The notes below the pieces were generated by a model. That model did not search any database and was not told where the DNA came from. It was given only the letters and a program-made list of their open reading frames with translations. A program made the translations under genes and the position numbers. Source: Calendula officinalis (taxonomy: Eukaryota > Streptophyta > Magnoliopsida > Asterales > Asteraceae). Taken from it: a stretch of 64,000 nt of DNA. Location of the stretch: positions 49,389,808-49,453,807 of the forward strand of contig OY970823.1 of NCBI GenBank assembly GCA_963853835.1, read 5' to 3'. This document shows, piece by piece, positions 35,331 to 46,725 of this stretch. How positions within the stretch are numbered: position 1 is the first letter of the stretch; every line of letters begins with the position of its first letter.

Positions 35331-36848
35331 GAGTTAATTGCAAGAATGGTCCCTGTGGTTTGGCCAAATTGCACGTATAGTCCTTAAACTTCATTAAGTG
35401 CAGGCGCGGTACCTATGGTATGCGTTTTGTTGCACCCATGGTCCCTCCCCCGTAACTCTGTTAAGTCAACTCCGTTAGTTAGGGACATTTTGGTCATTTT
35501 ATCCATTTGGTCCACCATCTCCTTCCTATCTTTTTGCCCTCTCTCTGCACACACCCTAAACTAAAACTAAAATCACAAACATACATCTTCATTTCCGGCT
35601 ACCACCTCCCTATCCGGCGACCACCTCCATCTCCGGCGAGCAACAATAGCAACAGAGATCTGAAAACCCACCTCCATCTCTATCGTTTTGTTGAGCAACA
35701 ACAACAACCAGACAATCAAATACCCACCTCCATCTCCATCACTATAACAAAACCTTAATTTCAATTTTACCTATACAGCACCCACAAAGTTTTTCCTAAT
35801 TTCAATGAAAGGTTATTAATTGAAATTAAATTGTACATTGAAAAAGCATATATTTCTAAAGCAGTTACCTTGTTCAAGAAATCTGCTTTCTTGACGGAGC
35901 TTCATACGGTCGAAAGGTCTCCGGAGAATCGAAAGTTTATCATGGACTATAACAATCGATTGTTTTCCATTTTGTTCACTGATCGAAGGTCACCGGAGAA
36001 TCGAATGTCAGCCGACTTTAATACGAACTGTGATAACATGGCGTTTGATTTTGTCTTCAAGCTAGTCACCGGAGTTAATCGGTCACAGAAGAAACTCAAT
36101 CCGTCATCTGAGTTTATGGAACCCTTCTTCTTCATCGAAAACGTCGAAGGTCACCGGAGAATAACGTACATATCTATGGTTCGTTGAGGTGTGGGTTTCA
36201 CTGGCCGTCTTCTGGTCGGATTCGCCTGCTCCCAAGCGGCCGTGCCTTCGGCAGCCGGTGGTGGTGGTGGTGATTACAGCTCTTGAATTTGGGTTTTTTT
36301 TATTACAACTCCGTCGCAAACTGCGTTTTGTGTTTGACTGGGGTCAAAAATGCGTAAATGACCAGAATGGCCCTAACTAATGGAGGGATGCTAACAGAGT
36401 TAGGGGGAGGGGCCATGGGTACAACTAGGGGTGAGCATTTGGACCGAAAAAACCGAACCGAACCGAAAACCGACCGAAACCGAACCGAACCGAAACCGAT
36501 AACATGTTATCGGTTCAGTTTCGGTTTTGAAAATTCATTGTTATCGGTTATCGGTTCTATCGGTTCGGTTCGGTTCGGTTTCCGGAAAAAGGATGAACAT
36601 TTGGCCTAAAATAACCGAACCGAAACCGAACCGAAACCGATAACATGTTATCGGTTCGGTTTCGGTTTTGAAAATTCATCGTTATCGGTTATCGGTTCTA
36701 TTGGTTCGGTTCGGTTCGGTTTTGGCCCGATAAGCACCCCTAGGTGCAACAAAACGCATACCATAGGTACTGCGCCTGCACTTAATGAAGTTTAAGGACC
36801 ATACGTGAAATTTGGCCAAACCACATGGACCATTCTTGCAATTAACTC
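35331..36848. mobile_element. Mutator-like element with ~165-bp TIRs, TSD tacttaaaa
   Basis: The left arm gagttaattgcaagaatggt is repeated inverted at the right end (accattcttgcaattaactc) and the arms stay highly similar for about 165 bp after removal of the nested hAT MITE. The 9-bp TSD tacttaaaa is exact (35322-35330, 36849-36857). The core has TCCGGCGA-rich leader-like DNA and a 118-codon frame at 35831-36187 built around three copies of a ggtcaccggagaatcg-type word. There is no transposase, and I cannot identify a captured gene. Confidence 0.9.
36426..36742. mobile_element. hAT MITE (317 bp) nested in the right TIR of the Mutator-like element
   Basis: Ends taggggtgagc and the complement of gcaccccta; flanks ggtacaac and ggtgcaac (7 of 8 match). 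The body is made of AACCGAACCGAAACCG words with two internal copies of aaccgataacatgttatcgg. It is the same family as 17809-18109. Confidence 0.88.
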
Positions 36849-36904
36849 TACTTAAAATTAAAAATAACAATACTTAAAAATTTAAAAAACTAAAAATTTA
36901 GAAA

Positions 36905-38104
36905 CTACAATCCTAACTCGCTCATGGCTTTTCGGCCCCTTTCCTTCGCGGCAAGTAGATGTTCAAGATCTTCTTCCGTCATGCCTGGCGTCGGTTGCAT
37001 ATTCAAAGTATTCAAATTATTGATCATTCTTTGTTCGGTTTGAAGCGTCCTCTCCATTTCAACTTGTTGACGACGCATCTCTATGCGCTCTTTCGTTGCG
37101 TCAACGTGGTCGTTTAATTGTTTTTGAATTTCTTCCCTATGCTTGCTCTTCGCTTCCTTATCCGCCGCATGCCTACCCGATCGTTTAGCCTTGTCTCTTC
37201 CAATTGGTCGTTGAAGAGGAATTGGGGTTTCATCAATGTCGTCGAATAGGTCATCTGGAAATTCATCGTCCCCTGCATTAAGGTCGACACGAGAACGACC
37301 ATCAGAAATGTCAACCGATTGTGAACTTTTTGAGCGCTTCGATTGTTGTTGATCTTTAGTAATTGTGCCGATCCATTTTGGATCCTCTTTTAGAATCAAC
37401 CAATGTCGATCTAGCTCAAAATTATGGCCCTTTTTTTCAACTTTGTATTGTTTCTTGGCGGCCTCCAAAACATCAAACTCGGCCATTCCGCTACTTCTTT
37501 CCGACGAGTTTGTTGTATATACCATTAAATTTTGTAACCTTGTTGTTTATGTCATGCCATTTGCTACTAAGACTATTGTCTTTTCGGTATGGCGGGACTC
37601 CCATGAAGCTATGAAATTTAGAAAGAATAGCTTCCCAATAGCTTTTAATTCTCATGCCATTCCCGTCCTTCTCGTTTTTAGAAGTGCCACACCAAGCTCT
37701 GCACAACGCAAGTTCCTCCTTTTCCGTCCATGGAAGTTGTGTGTCTTCTTCCACATCTTCTTCCCCAACTTCTTCAACAACCTCTTTTTCTTTCCTTTTC
37801 CCTTTCCCTTTCCCCTTTCGCTTGCTCCCCCCGCTTGTGGTTCTTGTGTTTGAGTTTGTTGATGAATTGCTTGTTGTTGAAAATATTGGCCGGTGGGTAC
37901 AAATTGAGATACATTTTGTGAATATTGAGGTTGTTGAAATTGAGGGTGATATTGAGGTGCGGTTTGTGGATAAAATTGAGGTGGGAAAACACCGGAATTT
38001 AGGATGTTGACATACGGCTCGTAGCTACCAAATCCAAGGTTCGGTGGTATATTTTGTTGTGAAGGTTGGTTGGGTGTTTCTGGAGAGTTGTTGTGTGGAT
38101 TCAT
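36905..38104 (-). pseudogene. PIF/Harbinger ORF1 (Myb/SANT-like) with frameshifts
   Basis: From 38104 the minus strand gives a Gln/Pro-rich leader (NPHNNSPETPNQPSQQNIPP), a Lys-rich stretch, then after a frameshift near 37745-37800 the SANT-like domain LPWTEKEELALCRAWCG...YWEAILSKFHSF. A second shift near 37515 leads to AAKKQYKVEKKGHNFELDRH, RPIGRDKAKRSGRHAADKEA and a coiled C-terminus ending at 36905. In active PIF/Harbinger elements ORF1 binds DNA together with the transposase. The two shifts and the lack of transposase make this copy inactive. Confidence 0.8.
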
Positions 38105-38347
38105 TGTAAGTAGAGAAGTATGAAGATTGGAGTTTGTAGAGAGTAAAATGGATTAATTGTGTGTGTAAAATGAGTGAAAGTATGTAAATATATATAGGTA
38201 AATAATTAAAAAAAAAAGTTTTTTTTTAAATCTAACGGCTATAATAGCCGTTGCCAACGGCTATATTGGCAAAAACTCGAGCATCTCCACCGCGTTTCCT
38301 CCCGTGGGTCGTTGCCCTCTCCACCCACGCCGCACCCCAACGCCGTT

Positions 38348-38366
38348 GGGGGGGGGGGGGGGGGGG
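38348..38366. repeat. Poly-G tract (19 G)
   Basis: An uninterrupted G run after gccgttg inside the inner Harbinger-like element; a similar tract follows the same word in the element at 42506-43993. Confidence 0.9.
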
Positions 38367-39013
38367 TGTTCCGGACCAACACCACGCTGTGGCCGGCCAT
38401 GTCACACCCCACGCCGGGCTTCCCGTGGACCCATACCCTTGAGCCTTAGGAAATACCCACCACTCCATACCACACCATTTTAATTTCCATCTCATCATTT
38501 CATTTCCATTTATTTTTTAAACATAAACTCACATCATTTCATTTTTTTAATAAAAATAGCCCAAATAATTAATTTATAATACCATATTAATAAATTTTTA
38601 TACTAAATTATATTTTAATTAAACCCAATAGAGAAAACCCATATTTAAATTAAAACCCAATAAAAAAAACCTATATTATATTTAAAGCCCAACATCCATT
38701 AAAAACCTATATTATATTTAAAGCCCAACATCCATTAAAAACCTAGTAAAAAAACCTAATAAAAAAAACCCTAAAAAATTCATCTTCTCGACACAAAAAA
38801 AGGCAGCTCGTGCAAGGCAACCATCGGATCGTTTTTCCGGCAAGGCAACCATCGGATCGTTTTTCCGGCAAGGCAACCAGGTACATTTCCTATTTTCAAC
38901 GGCTACATTTTCGTCAATTTCCGAGCCCCCACGCCCGAGCAAGGGTGTTGCCGTGGCCACTATAACCCAACGCCAACCCCCCACGCTGTTGTGGGGGGCG
39001 GTGTTCCTCGAGA

Positions 39014-39206
39014 CACTACAAGAAAAATCCGGTATAGCTACGGAAATTGCGACGGAACTCATTTGCGAGGAAAAAAATTTCTACGGAATTTTGCTGATTA
39101 GCTACGGAAAATCCTGATTAGCTACGGAAATTTAGTTTTTGCTACGGAAAATCAACTTTTTGCTACGGAATTTTGTCCGTAGCTATTCAAGAATTTTTTT
39201 GTAGTG
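39014..39206. mobile_element. CACTA-type MITE (193 bp), TSD aga
   Basis: Begins cactacaagaaaaat and ends tttttttgtagtg. The 3-bp TSD aga is exact (39011-39013, 39207-39209). The interior consists of five gctacggaa-type repeats, the subterminal motifs typical of plant CACTA elements. It has no coding capacity. Confidence 0.93.
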
Positions 39207-39275
39207 AGACCTCCACGCCGTGCCAGCCTCCAGGTCACCCTCCACACCCTCTTTTGGGTGCCCATACCGACAGCC

Positions 39276-41239
39276 TCAAGTGAGGACGGATCCTAGAAAA
39301 TAAATTGAGTGATGTCACTAGTTGCACATTTCTTTTCGGGCGTGTCACTCACACTAACAAAAAAAAAAATTATAGCATTATTTTAACACTATTAAAAATA
39401 TTCAAGGGTTACACAAGGAATCCAGGTCATGATACTAGGTCCTCCCCTCATTTCTATCCCTCCTCGCTCTTCATACTTCAAATATCATTCCGACTACTTA
39501 CAATTCTAAGCCATTTTATAATAGTTGTACTGCTTTAAAATTTTAATTTAACAAAATAACTTAAATAATAATGACTTGAAATTTCTAAAACCCTTGACAA
39601 TAGTTCGATTATCCTCTCCGCTGCTCGACCATGGACTTGTTTTTGGTCGGGTCGGCACGCTATTAGGCTCGTCTTCGACCATGCACATGTTATCCTGTAA
39701 TAAGTAGAAAACATACGGTAGATACAAATAGTAAGCATTAATTTTATTTTCTCTTGAATACACTTCTTACTTTCTAACTTTAGATACTACGGAGCAGGGT
39801 TTTTTTGTAACTTTTATGTGATTTTATATTGTACGAAATAATACAAGAAAATGAATTCGTTGAGTGAATCTACTAAGTAAGAAACAGGATCTCCATATTG
39901 TGTTGGATATGATGGTTGACTCAACAAGATATATTTTATGTTTTTTGGATTAAACATAGATTAAATATAGAATGAAATAGTGCCGTTTAGTCTATACGAT
40001 ATTGTAAGGTTTTTTCTCTTTGTTAACTTATGTTTGTATTATATATTTCTTTAATTACAATTTGCATATAGCAGAAAGTCAAATAATTTATTTTTTCTTT
40101 AAATTCAGTCAAAATAGATCGCGTTTTGTGAATATTTTCTAAATTGTTCTACTTTTCAACTGTTTACTATTTAGCAATAACAAAAAAAAATATAATGCAA
40201 CTGTTATCTTAATTTAACTTCTATTTTGATGAAATGTGGCATTACTTTAAAGGTTACCATTAGAAATGTATTAAAATACAACGAGACAAGCATAATAATA
40301 CAACATTTTAATTTTTTTACATTATTCTATGAAACACAAGTATACTATTGGGTAGAGAGAACTGTTACATATACTTTATTAATTGAGACTATATTCATGT
40401 CTAAAAATATAGTGATAACACATGACAAATTCAAAAGGGGTCCTACTATTTATACCTATAATATACTTAAACAAATATATATTTAAAATATAATTAATTT
40501 TTATTTTGGAAATTATTTTAGACATCAATAAGCTACATGGATATCCACAACTCCTCTCTCTCTCGTCAAATTAACATATGCAATATTTTTTTTCCCCCTC
40601 TTTCTTCCACTTTCTCCTTTTTCTCTCAAAAAACCATGAAGGATAACATCATTCAAGTCATGAAGAACATCTACTACCTTAACAATAAATTTGTAAGTTG
40701 ATTTCCGAGAACTTCTTCATCTTCTCTGCCACAAATAGCACAAAACACTCAGATGTAGATTTCGATTTGCATAAATGCTTAATAACAAACTCCAGAAATT
40801 AGTAAATAAATAAAAGCCTTTCCATCGATCATCTTTTTTTCACTTAATCTCTTACATACATTAATAGAAGATGAAGACATTCAAGACAACAATGGCGCTA
40901 ATCACATTTGCAGTGCTCCAGTGTTTTAGCGATTATGTTGTCTTCGAATTTAGCTTTTTAGTTATCAGTTTCTTCTACTCCTATTGAAGGAGTTGATGTA
41001 TCTTTTGAGTTTGACTTTACAACAATAAATTTTATGGATATATTTATGGCTAGTAGTTGTAGGTGTGCTGGAGATGATGGAGAAGGAGAAGAGAGTGGAG
41101 AGAGAGAAAAAGAAAGTGGGAAAGGGAGATGAGAGACGGATGAGAGAGAGGGAAGAGAGAGAAAGAGGGAGATTAATTAGTGAAAATACATTAATTGTTG
41201 ATTGCTCATTAATTACTCTGTCCTAATAGATATTAAGTA
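39276..41239. other. Intergenic DNA with exon-like and repeat fragments
   Basis: A dispersed repeat related to 11885-12040 lies at 39305-39440 in inverse orientation. On the minus strand 39690-39590 an exon-like piece (VEDEPNSVPTRPKTSPWSSS) follows an AG acceptor (ttattacag), but I cannot assign it. A GA-rich tract occupies about 41070-41172. Confidence 0.4.
40871..40987 (+). CDS. Possible small secreted peptide or its remnant, 38 aa
   Basis: The frame reads MKTFKTTMALITFAVLQCFS and ends in FSFLVISFFYSY, resembling a signal peptide and a second hydrophobic segment as in arabinogalactan peptides. The Pro/Ala-rich mature part expected for such a peptide is absent. It may be a decayed copy or chance. 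Confidence 0.25.
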   Translation: MKTFKTTMALITFAVLQCFSDYVVFEFSFLVISFFYSY

Positions 41240-41542
41240 CTTCCTCCGTTTCAAAATAAGTGATACATTTTCTATTTTGGGGTATTTCAAAATAAGTGAT
41301 ACACTTTGAAACTTTCCTTATTTGGTAAAATAATTTGGGGCCCATACCCACTAATTATCTCCTTTAATAAAGTGAAATGACTCATTTACCCTTACTTTTA
41401 CTTTTAAACATTATTAAATTCACTTTAATCATAATATGTGAGACTCATTACTCACTAACTATCCAATTTATCCTTTATTACAATATTTTGCCTCAAAAAA
41501 CTTGAAAGTTAATTTGTATCACTTATTTTGAAACCGGGGAAG
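41240..41542 (-). mobile_element. Stowaway-like MITE, copy D (303 bp), inverted
   Basis: Ends cttcctccgtttcaaaataa and the complement of ttattttgaaaccggggaag, flanked by TA. The internal order is the reverse of copies A-C, with the doubled terminal block on the left. Confidence 0.9.
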
Positions 41543-42505
41543 TATGTCCTAATAGTTAATCCCATTCAAAAGTGAAAAAAAAATGAGAGATGGTTTGTGA
41601 AAGTACATGACATTCATTGACCTATTTAAGCTCATTTAATTATTAGGCATATAGTACAACATATTCTTGTGTATATGTCTTATTACTTGGTGGAACTATG
41701 GGCATTATATGTGGAGTGAGAAAAAGGTTGAGAGCCCATAAAATTAGAGTGAAAAAGTATTGTCTAATTAAATTGAATTAAGTAACCAAATTAAATTGCG
41801 GTCACATCTGAACCTGTATTTATTCGATCTTATATTGAGTTAGTCATATTTTGGAATTGAACTGAATTATACACAACCACATATCTAATTCTTATAATTA
41901 AAAGAAGCCTAAATAGTTTTGAGTAAACATAATAAACTTATATCCGATCAAATATAAAATATAACTCTTTTATGATGCGTGGACATATACAACCTTGTTA
42001 ATTCACATGTACCCTTAGTATTACGTAAGCTTTCTTGGTTTGCCTTTAAAATGCTTTTGGTTTAGGTTGTAAGTTGTAACACTAAATTGCCATTTATTAG
42101 AAAAGAAACAAGAATGGAATGGATTCGAAATGGAAATGGCGGGGTGAATAAGCAAGTGGGAGGAGGGGCAAAGATGAGTCCACCATTAAAGTGACCATAT
42201 ACTCTTGTGTGAAACTTGCATAAGCATATATTAATTGTACAGTACAACTCTTTTTCAAAAACATCAAAAGAAAAGAAAAAGATTTTGAGGCAGCTTCCCA
42301 GAATCTGAAAGGCTGCGGCATGCAGGCATGGCCCGGGTCAAACCGGTGGGTTGGGTGAGGTGTCTAGGGACCATCACATTTTCTCGTTTGACAGTATCGC
42401 CCCTTCCCACTGGACACAAATTTTTTATTTTGAAACAACACTTTCATAAAAACACAAAACAAACTAGCAAGCAACTAACAATATAAAAACGGGTTAAAAC
42501 ATTAA
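41543..42505. other. Intergenic DNA, nothing recognised
   Basis: No gene or repeat end was supported. The short frames are unrelated to known families. Confidence 0.4.
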
Positions 42506-42761
42506 GGTTACGTGTAATGGGTGATTAATACTATATTAGTCACCACCGCTATTTTTGCGCCACATCAGTTTTCTTTCTCTTAATCAAACACATGACTAAA
42601 CAGTGACCAAACTCTCGTAATGGGTGACCGACAACTTTTTTTTTAAATTTCATTTAAAATTAAAAACATTACATTAATAATAATAAAAACATTACATAAA
42701 TAACTTAAAACTACTAGAAAAAACAACAAACTAAAAATTCAAATTATATTTGACTTTGATA

Positions 42762-43754
42762 TCACGCTTCTTTTTTCAAAACCCACTCAAGATAAGGGCC
42801 GGTCAAGTGGTCATGCTGTTCGGCGTAGAATTTCAAACACTTGATCTCGTGGCTTTCTTTTTGTATGGCCATGAAATCATTTATAGACGCTTTCCGGAGG
42901 TTAAAAAAGTCGTCTGTGGTGTCTTTCCATCTGTCGACTAAATGGTCAACCACATGCGGCTCACCGAAATCTGAACCTTGAGCAGCTGATGACGATGTCG
43001 TTGCTTTCTTCTTCGCCTTGTCCCGCCCCATTGGTCAGGGCGTCGTACCTGCGGTTCGTCCCATCCATTTCTTTCTCAAAGTAAGTTAACACCGCCTGCC
43101 AAACACCCCTTGAGCACCCTGTAGTTACATTCAACGACATCTTCGGACGTGTTGATCCAAGCCTTGCATAAGGCTAGCTCTTCGGATGGCGTCCATGTCG
43201 CGCTTCCGCCGGTCGTACCCTTTTGCGGTGGTTGACGCATTTTTGATACCTTCTTTGTCGGCGGTACAACGGGGGAGTCAGAAGACTCGGATGACTCGAC
43301 GTCGAGGGGAGCGGCGGGAGTGCCAGGAGTGCCAGGAGCCCGAGCCTTGTTGTGGATGGAATGAGTCGAGCCCTTCAAAAGAATCAAATTGGTCAAGGTT
43401 AGGAAATTGTTGGTATTGTTGTGGTGGTGGTGGTTGTTGTTGTTGTGGTGGTGGAAAGTATGGTTGGTATGGTTGTTAGTAGCATTGTTGGTTGTAGGAG
43501 GAGCAAATGAATTATTTTGATAACCTTATGGTTGAGGATGAGTTTGGTGTATAAAAGTTGGTGGTTGAAAGTTGATAGATGGTGATTGAGAGGGTGTGGG
43601 ATTGTTTGGTTGGCGTCGGGATTTTGAAGCTTTGGATTTGGTAGCTTTGTTCTTGGAAGACAGTTTTGAGAGGATAGAGTGTGTGATTGAGTATATTAGA
43701 AAGAAATGAGAAGTGTGAATTATTTGGTAAAAGAATTGGGTATTTATAGGGCAA
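42762..43754 (-). pseudogene. PIF/Harbinger ORF1 remnant with deletion
   Basis: The minus strand shows an Asn/His/Pro-rich leader, then ATWTPSEELALCKAWINTSE, the start of the SANT-like domain, which stops after a few more residues. A separate frame (43031-42762) holds MGRDKAKKKATTSSSAAQGS and a coiled C-terminus. The middle of the DNA-binding domain has been lost, so the copy is dead. Confidence 0.75.
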
Positions 43755-43810
43755 AAAAAATGGGGTAAAAATTAAGTTTGAAAGGGGTTTGGGTTAATAA
43801 AATAGCCGTT

Positions 43811-43831
43811 GGGGGGGGGGGGGGGGGGGGG
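43811..43831. repeat. Poly-G tract (21 G)
   Basis: An uninterrupted run following agccgtt inside the third Harbinger-like element. Confidence 0.9.
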
Positions 43832-44109
43832 TTAAAAGATTTGAGCCGTTGGAAGTCGACCTCTCAACGGTCGACTATACGACCACTAAGGCCTCGGGAC
43901 GCGTCGGGCAAGCTCGGGTGTAACGGGGGACGCGTCTGGGTGGTCTAGGTGAAGGGTCGCGACCGGCTTCCTGGTCGTGCATTATGCACTATCTAAGGAC
44001 CCTTCAAAGAACCAGACAAACCATATTTCCACCTATGTCTACTCCAAAAAATAGAATTAAAAAAAAAGCTTGAGCGTACGCCAGCACCGAAACAGAGATG
44101 TTGAGGTGG

Positions 44110-44890
44110 TGATTAAAACTTACTCGTTCCTCCTTTTCCAAATACACCAAAAACCGAGTATACGCAAGCTTGAAACACGTCCATGGCTTTGCTGTGAAGA
44201 TTGATGTGTAAACCCCACTTCAAAATATGATCAACACAATGAATATCAACGAACGAAATATTCCACCACCGATAGAATTCGCCCCAAACGAACAAGAAAC
44301 CTGACAACCCTAGAAAATGTGATCTTCAATCTCACGATTGCAAAATTGACAGATAGCAGAGTTTAGGATTATGCCCCTTTTCAATAAATTATAACATGAA
44401 GGCAGGCGTCGAAGGGCAAGGTGCCATATAAAAAAAAATTATCTTACCCGGAACAAAGCTAATCCACGGGATATCGTAATATAACCGAGATCCGGCCCAG
44501 AAATAATCAATAGCTTTCTTGAGAGGAGAAACTGACAAAACACCAGACTCCTCAAACACCCAATTTCACGCGTTCTCATTGGTACTCAAACCGCTCGATT
44601 TTGGAACCAACTTGTGAGTTCCCAAATTGAGCATGAACATTACAAATACTTACCGATTGCGTTACAAGATTGTCTAGAGACCTGATGTTTAACCCGTGGA
44701 TATAACATCTTTTCATAGGGTCGATTCCTCAGTTTTGAAAGTCCACCACCATTTACCAAGCTTGGTTAAATTGTGTGCTTTAAGACACGTGATGTTTAAC
44801 CCGCCATATTCTTTATCACAACTGATCATTTTCCAAGCAACCCACTGAATCTTCCTTTCACCAGTTTTTGCACCCAATTGGACAAAAATT
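44110..44890 (-). pseudogene. LINE (L1-type) ORF2 remnant: RT tail and zinc-binding domain
   Basis: Read on the minus strand in shifting frames: WVAWKMISCDKEYGGLNITC and LGKWWWTF (end of reverse transcriptase), IPWISFVPGKI and LPSCYNLLKRGIILNSAICQ, then FCNREIEDHIF (zf-RVT). Several stops and shifts break it. The 5' part of ORF2 is missing, as is usual for truncated LINE copies. Confidence 0.75.
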
Positions 44891-45165
44891 ATTGGTAGCT
44901 TTTATGCTACTGTCACCACGTAACAATACCCTTGCTAAACATAACTTCAAATCCGTTCAAAAAACCATAACTATATATAAAATCAAATTAGGTTAATAAA
45001 TTTTTTTACTTTAAAAATGTCCAAATTATTGGTAGCTTTTATACTACTGTCACCACGTAACAATACCGTCGCTAACCATAACTTCAAATTCGTTCGAAAA
45101 ACCATAACTTCAAATAAAATCAAATTGGGTTAATAATTTTTTTTTCTATAAAAATGTACTCCGTA
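44889..45165. repeat. Tandem duplication, ~137-bp period
   Basis: attattggtagcttttat and ctactgtcaccacgtaacaa occur at about 44889 and again at about 45025 with the rest of the unit; the copies differ by a few substitutions. Confidence 0.85.
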
Positions 45166-45628
45166 TATGATAGTCAAGATTAAATAAACTTGATTTTTTA
45201 ATTAATATTATTAATTATCATGATCAGAAAATGTTATGATAAAAATGTTATAACTATAATTAAAATAGATATTGTTTATCATTTCCTAAATCCAGTAGGA
45301 TTTAATTATTGGTTTTAAAAGTTAAAAATATGTACAACAGATTTTTTTGATTTTTAAAAATTTTCCAATTTTTTTTTAAATTTCTTTTATTCATTTTGAA
45401 ATATTGCATACAAAATTTGTTAGGTTAATTAAGTTTGAATAATTGTACTGAATAATTCAATGTTAGTTTTTATTGTACTGATATTAGAAACAAACGTGCA
45501 ATCTTTAGGTTATTTTATATTTGCTTGCAAATAACGCGTTATGTGCTGAAAATCACCTATTAGAAAAATTTGGGTGCTACATTTTAATTTTGGTCCTTTG
45601 AAAATACACACCTCAAGTATGTTTTGCT
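45166..45628. other. AT-rich spacer, nothing recognised
   Basis: Very AT-rich sequence without open frames or paired repeat ends. Confidence 0.4.
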
Positions 45629-45981
45629 ATATATTAATAAAAGTCAAGGTTAAACGTTGTCGCAAGTTGGTTTGTTTCTTCAAAAACCAGTATTTTTAAA
45701 TGGGACTGTATGTCATTGTCTCAAAAGTTAAGAGCAAGAAATGGTTGAAGGTTATTTGTTGCGATAAAAATGACAATTACACTAACTCAAGAACAAATGT
45801 CATTTACAAAGAAGTTTTATTTCGCTTCTAAATTTCCTATCCCATTTATTCAGGAATCAAAAATTGTTTATCATCATTTCAATTATAGATTGTTATGATA
45901 TTTCAACAATATCACTATTTTATTATTTTCCTACATCTCTCTCGAAGTATGTCCGCCCATTCGGGCGGGCTTTGAAGCTAG
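45629..45981 (+). mobile_element. Non-autonomous Helitron (about 350 bp), copy 2
   Basis: The start ctatatattaataaaagtc resembles plant Helitron 5' ends (TCTATATATTAATAAA type), with a mutated first base. The end is a hairpin GTCCGCCC-att-CGGGCGGGC, then tttgaag and CTAG|T, the CTRR|T terminus. Its body matches 31960-32239. Confidence 0.75.
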
Positions 45982-45982
45982 T

Positions 45983-46725
45983 TCTAATATATATTAATAA
46001 AATGAGAAATAATATTTATTTTTACCTTTTCATTTACTCATAAACCTACCCACTTCTAAACTTGATATGTGTAATCTATTAATTTTATTTCTAATATTTT
46101 TGATTTTGACAATTGTAATAATCAAATGGGTAGACACATAAGTAGGCACAAATGGTAGCCACCAAACTTATTTAAAATCCTTCTACAAAATCGTATATTA
46201 TTTCTCATGAAAAGGTAAGACCACCCGTGGTTTGGCCACTCCTGCCACATCAACGACACATCAGTTTTGTCTCTTGCGACTAAACACATGAATATCCCGA
46301 CCAAACCTACGTAACATGCGACCAAACCCAGTCCTTTGAAAACAATCCCCTCCCTTTGAAAATTTGGCGACTGGCAGTGGTCGCCTGGATGACCAAACAC
46401 ACACCAAGACGCTTCGCTTAAGGGATGGCGCAAAAGGGAGGACGAGTCGGACATTACAAGACGCATGGGAGGGACACTCCCCTTATGCCTATTCTAACAT
46501 GAATGCTATCTTTTTACTCTTGGTAGAACATTAGCCAAAAATTACTATCACAACAACATTAATATCTAATCTCTTTTAAAAAAATATATGATAAATATAA
46601 GATGTAGATAGTTATATCTTTACCCAGAAACAGAGAGATTGGTATGATAAAGGCTCCTTAAACTTGTTACATATCAACTAAATTACCAAAGGAGCTTATT
46701 TTAAAAGTTGTAACTACCAAAAGAG
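45983..46725. other. Possible second Helitron 5' end and a Harbinger-MITE-like segment
   Basis: TCTAATATATATTAATAAAA starts one base after the CTAGT of copy 2 and looks like another Helitron 5' terminus; its 3' end was not found. At about 46220-46330 words such as gccacatca, cacatcagttttgtctctt and cgaccaaacc repeat the left part of the Harbinger-like element at 42506, suggesting a related MITE without clear ends. Confidence 0.45.

Larger units (their letters stand above)
35072..38445 (-). mobile_element. Inner PIF/Harbinger-like element with ORF1 remnant, TSD tta
   Basis: The termini ggctactaggtatggg and, on the other strand, ggctcaagggtatggg match at 12 of 16 positions, and tta is duplicated (35069-35071, 38446-38448). 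It inserted in the outer relative and was itself hit by a Mutator-like element. Without that guest it is about 1.85 kb and encodes only a Myb/SANT-type ORF1, no DDE transposase, so it is non-autonomous. A perfect 24-bp palindrome centred on ccacatgtgg sits just inside the left TIR (35083-35106). Confidence 0.82.
34983..39275. mobile_element. Outer PIF/Harbinger-like element, interrupted by a relative
   Basis: The left end ggcaatgggtatt and the right end on the other strand ggctgtcggtatggg are related TIRs; tca flanks both sides (34980-34982 and 39276-39278). The outer DNA is 34983-35071 plus 38449-39275. Rejoining it gives text colinear with the inner element (agcaaccacac...cacaccacatcat...ggaaatacccaccac), showing that both belong to one family. 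It has no coding capacity and contains tandem repeats (about 38665-38750 and 38810-38880) and the CACTA MITE. The TSD tca differs from the usual TWA. Confidence 0.72.
42506..43993 (-). mobile_element. PIF/Harbinger-like element, third copy, TSD taa
   Basis: Flanked by taa on both sides (42503-42505, 43994-43996). The ends ggttacgtgtaatgggtga and, on the other strand, gatagtgcataatgcacga are only partly similar. It contains an ORF1 remnant and the gccgttgg + poly-G feature shared with the element at 35072-38445, which supports family membership. Confidence 0.65.

Noticed and set aside
37365..37853. 162-codon plus-strand frame
   Set aside because: Antisense of the Harbinger ORF1 remnant.
46220..46490. 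Complete Harbinger MITE
   Set aside because: Shared words with 42506-42620 are clear, but no convincing paired termini or 3-bp TSD could be placed, so it is only mentioned as similarity.
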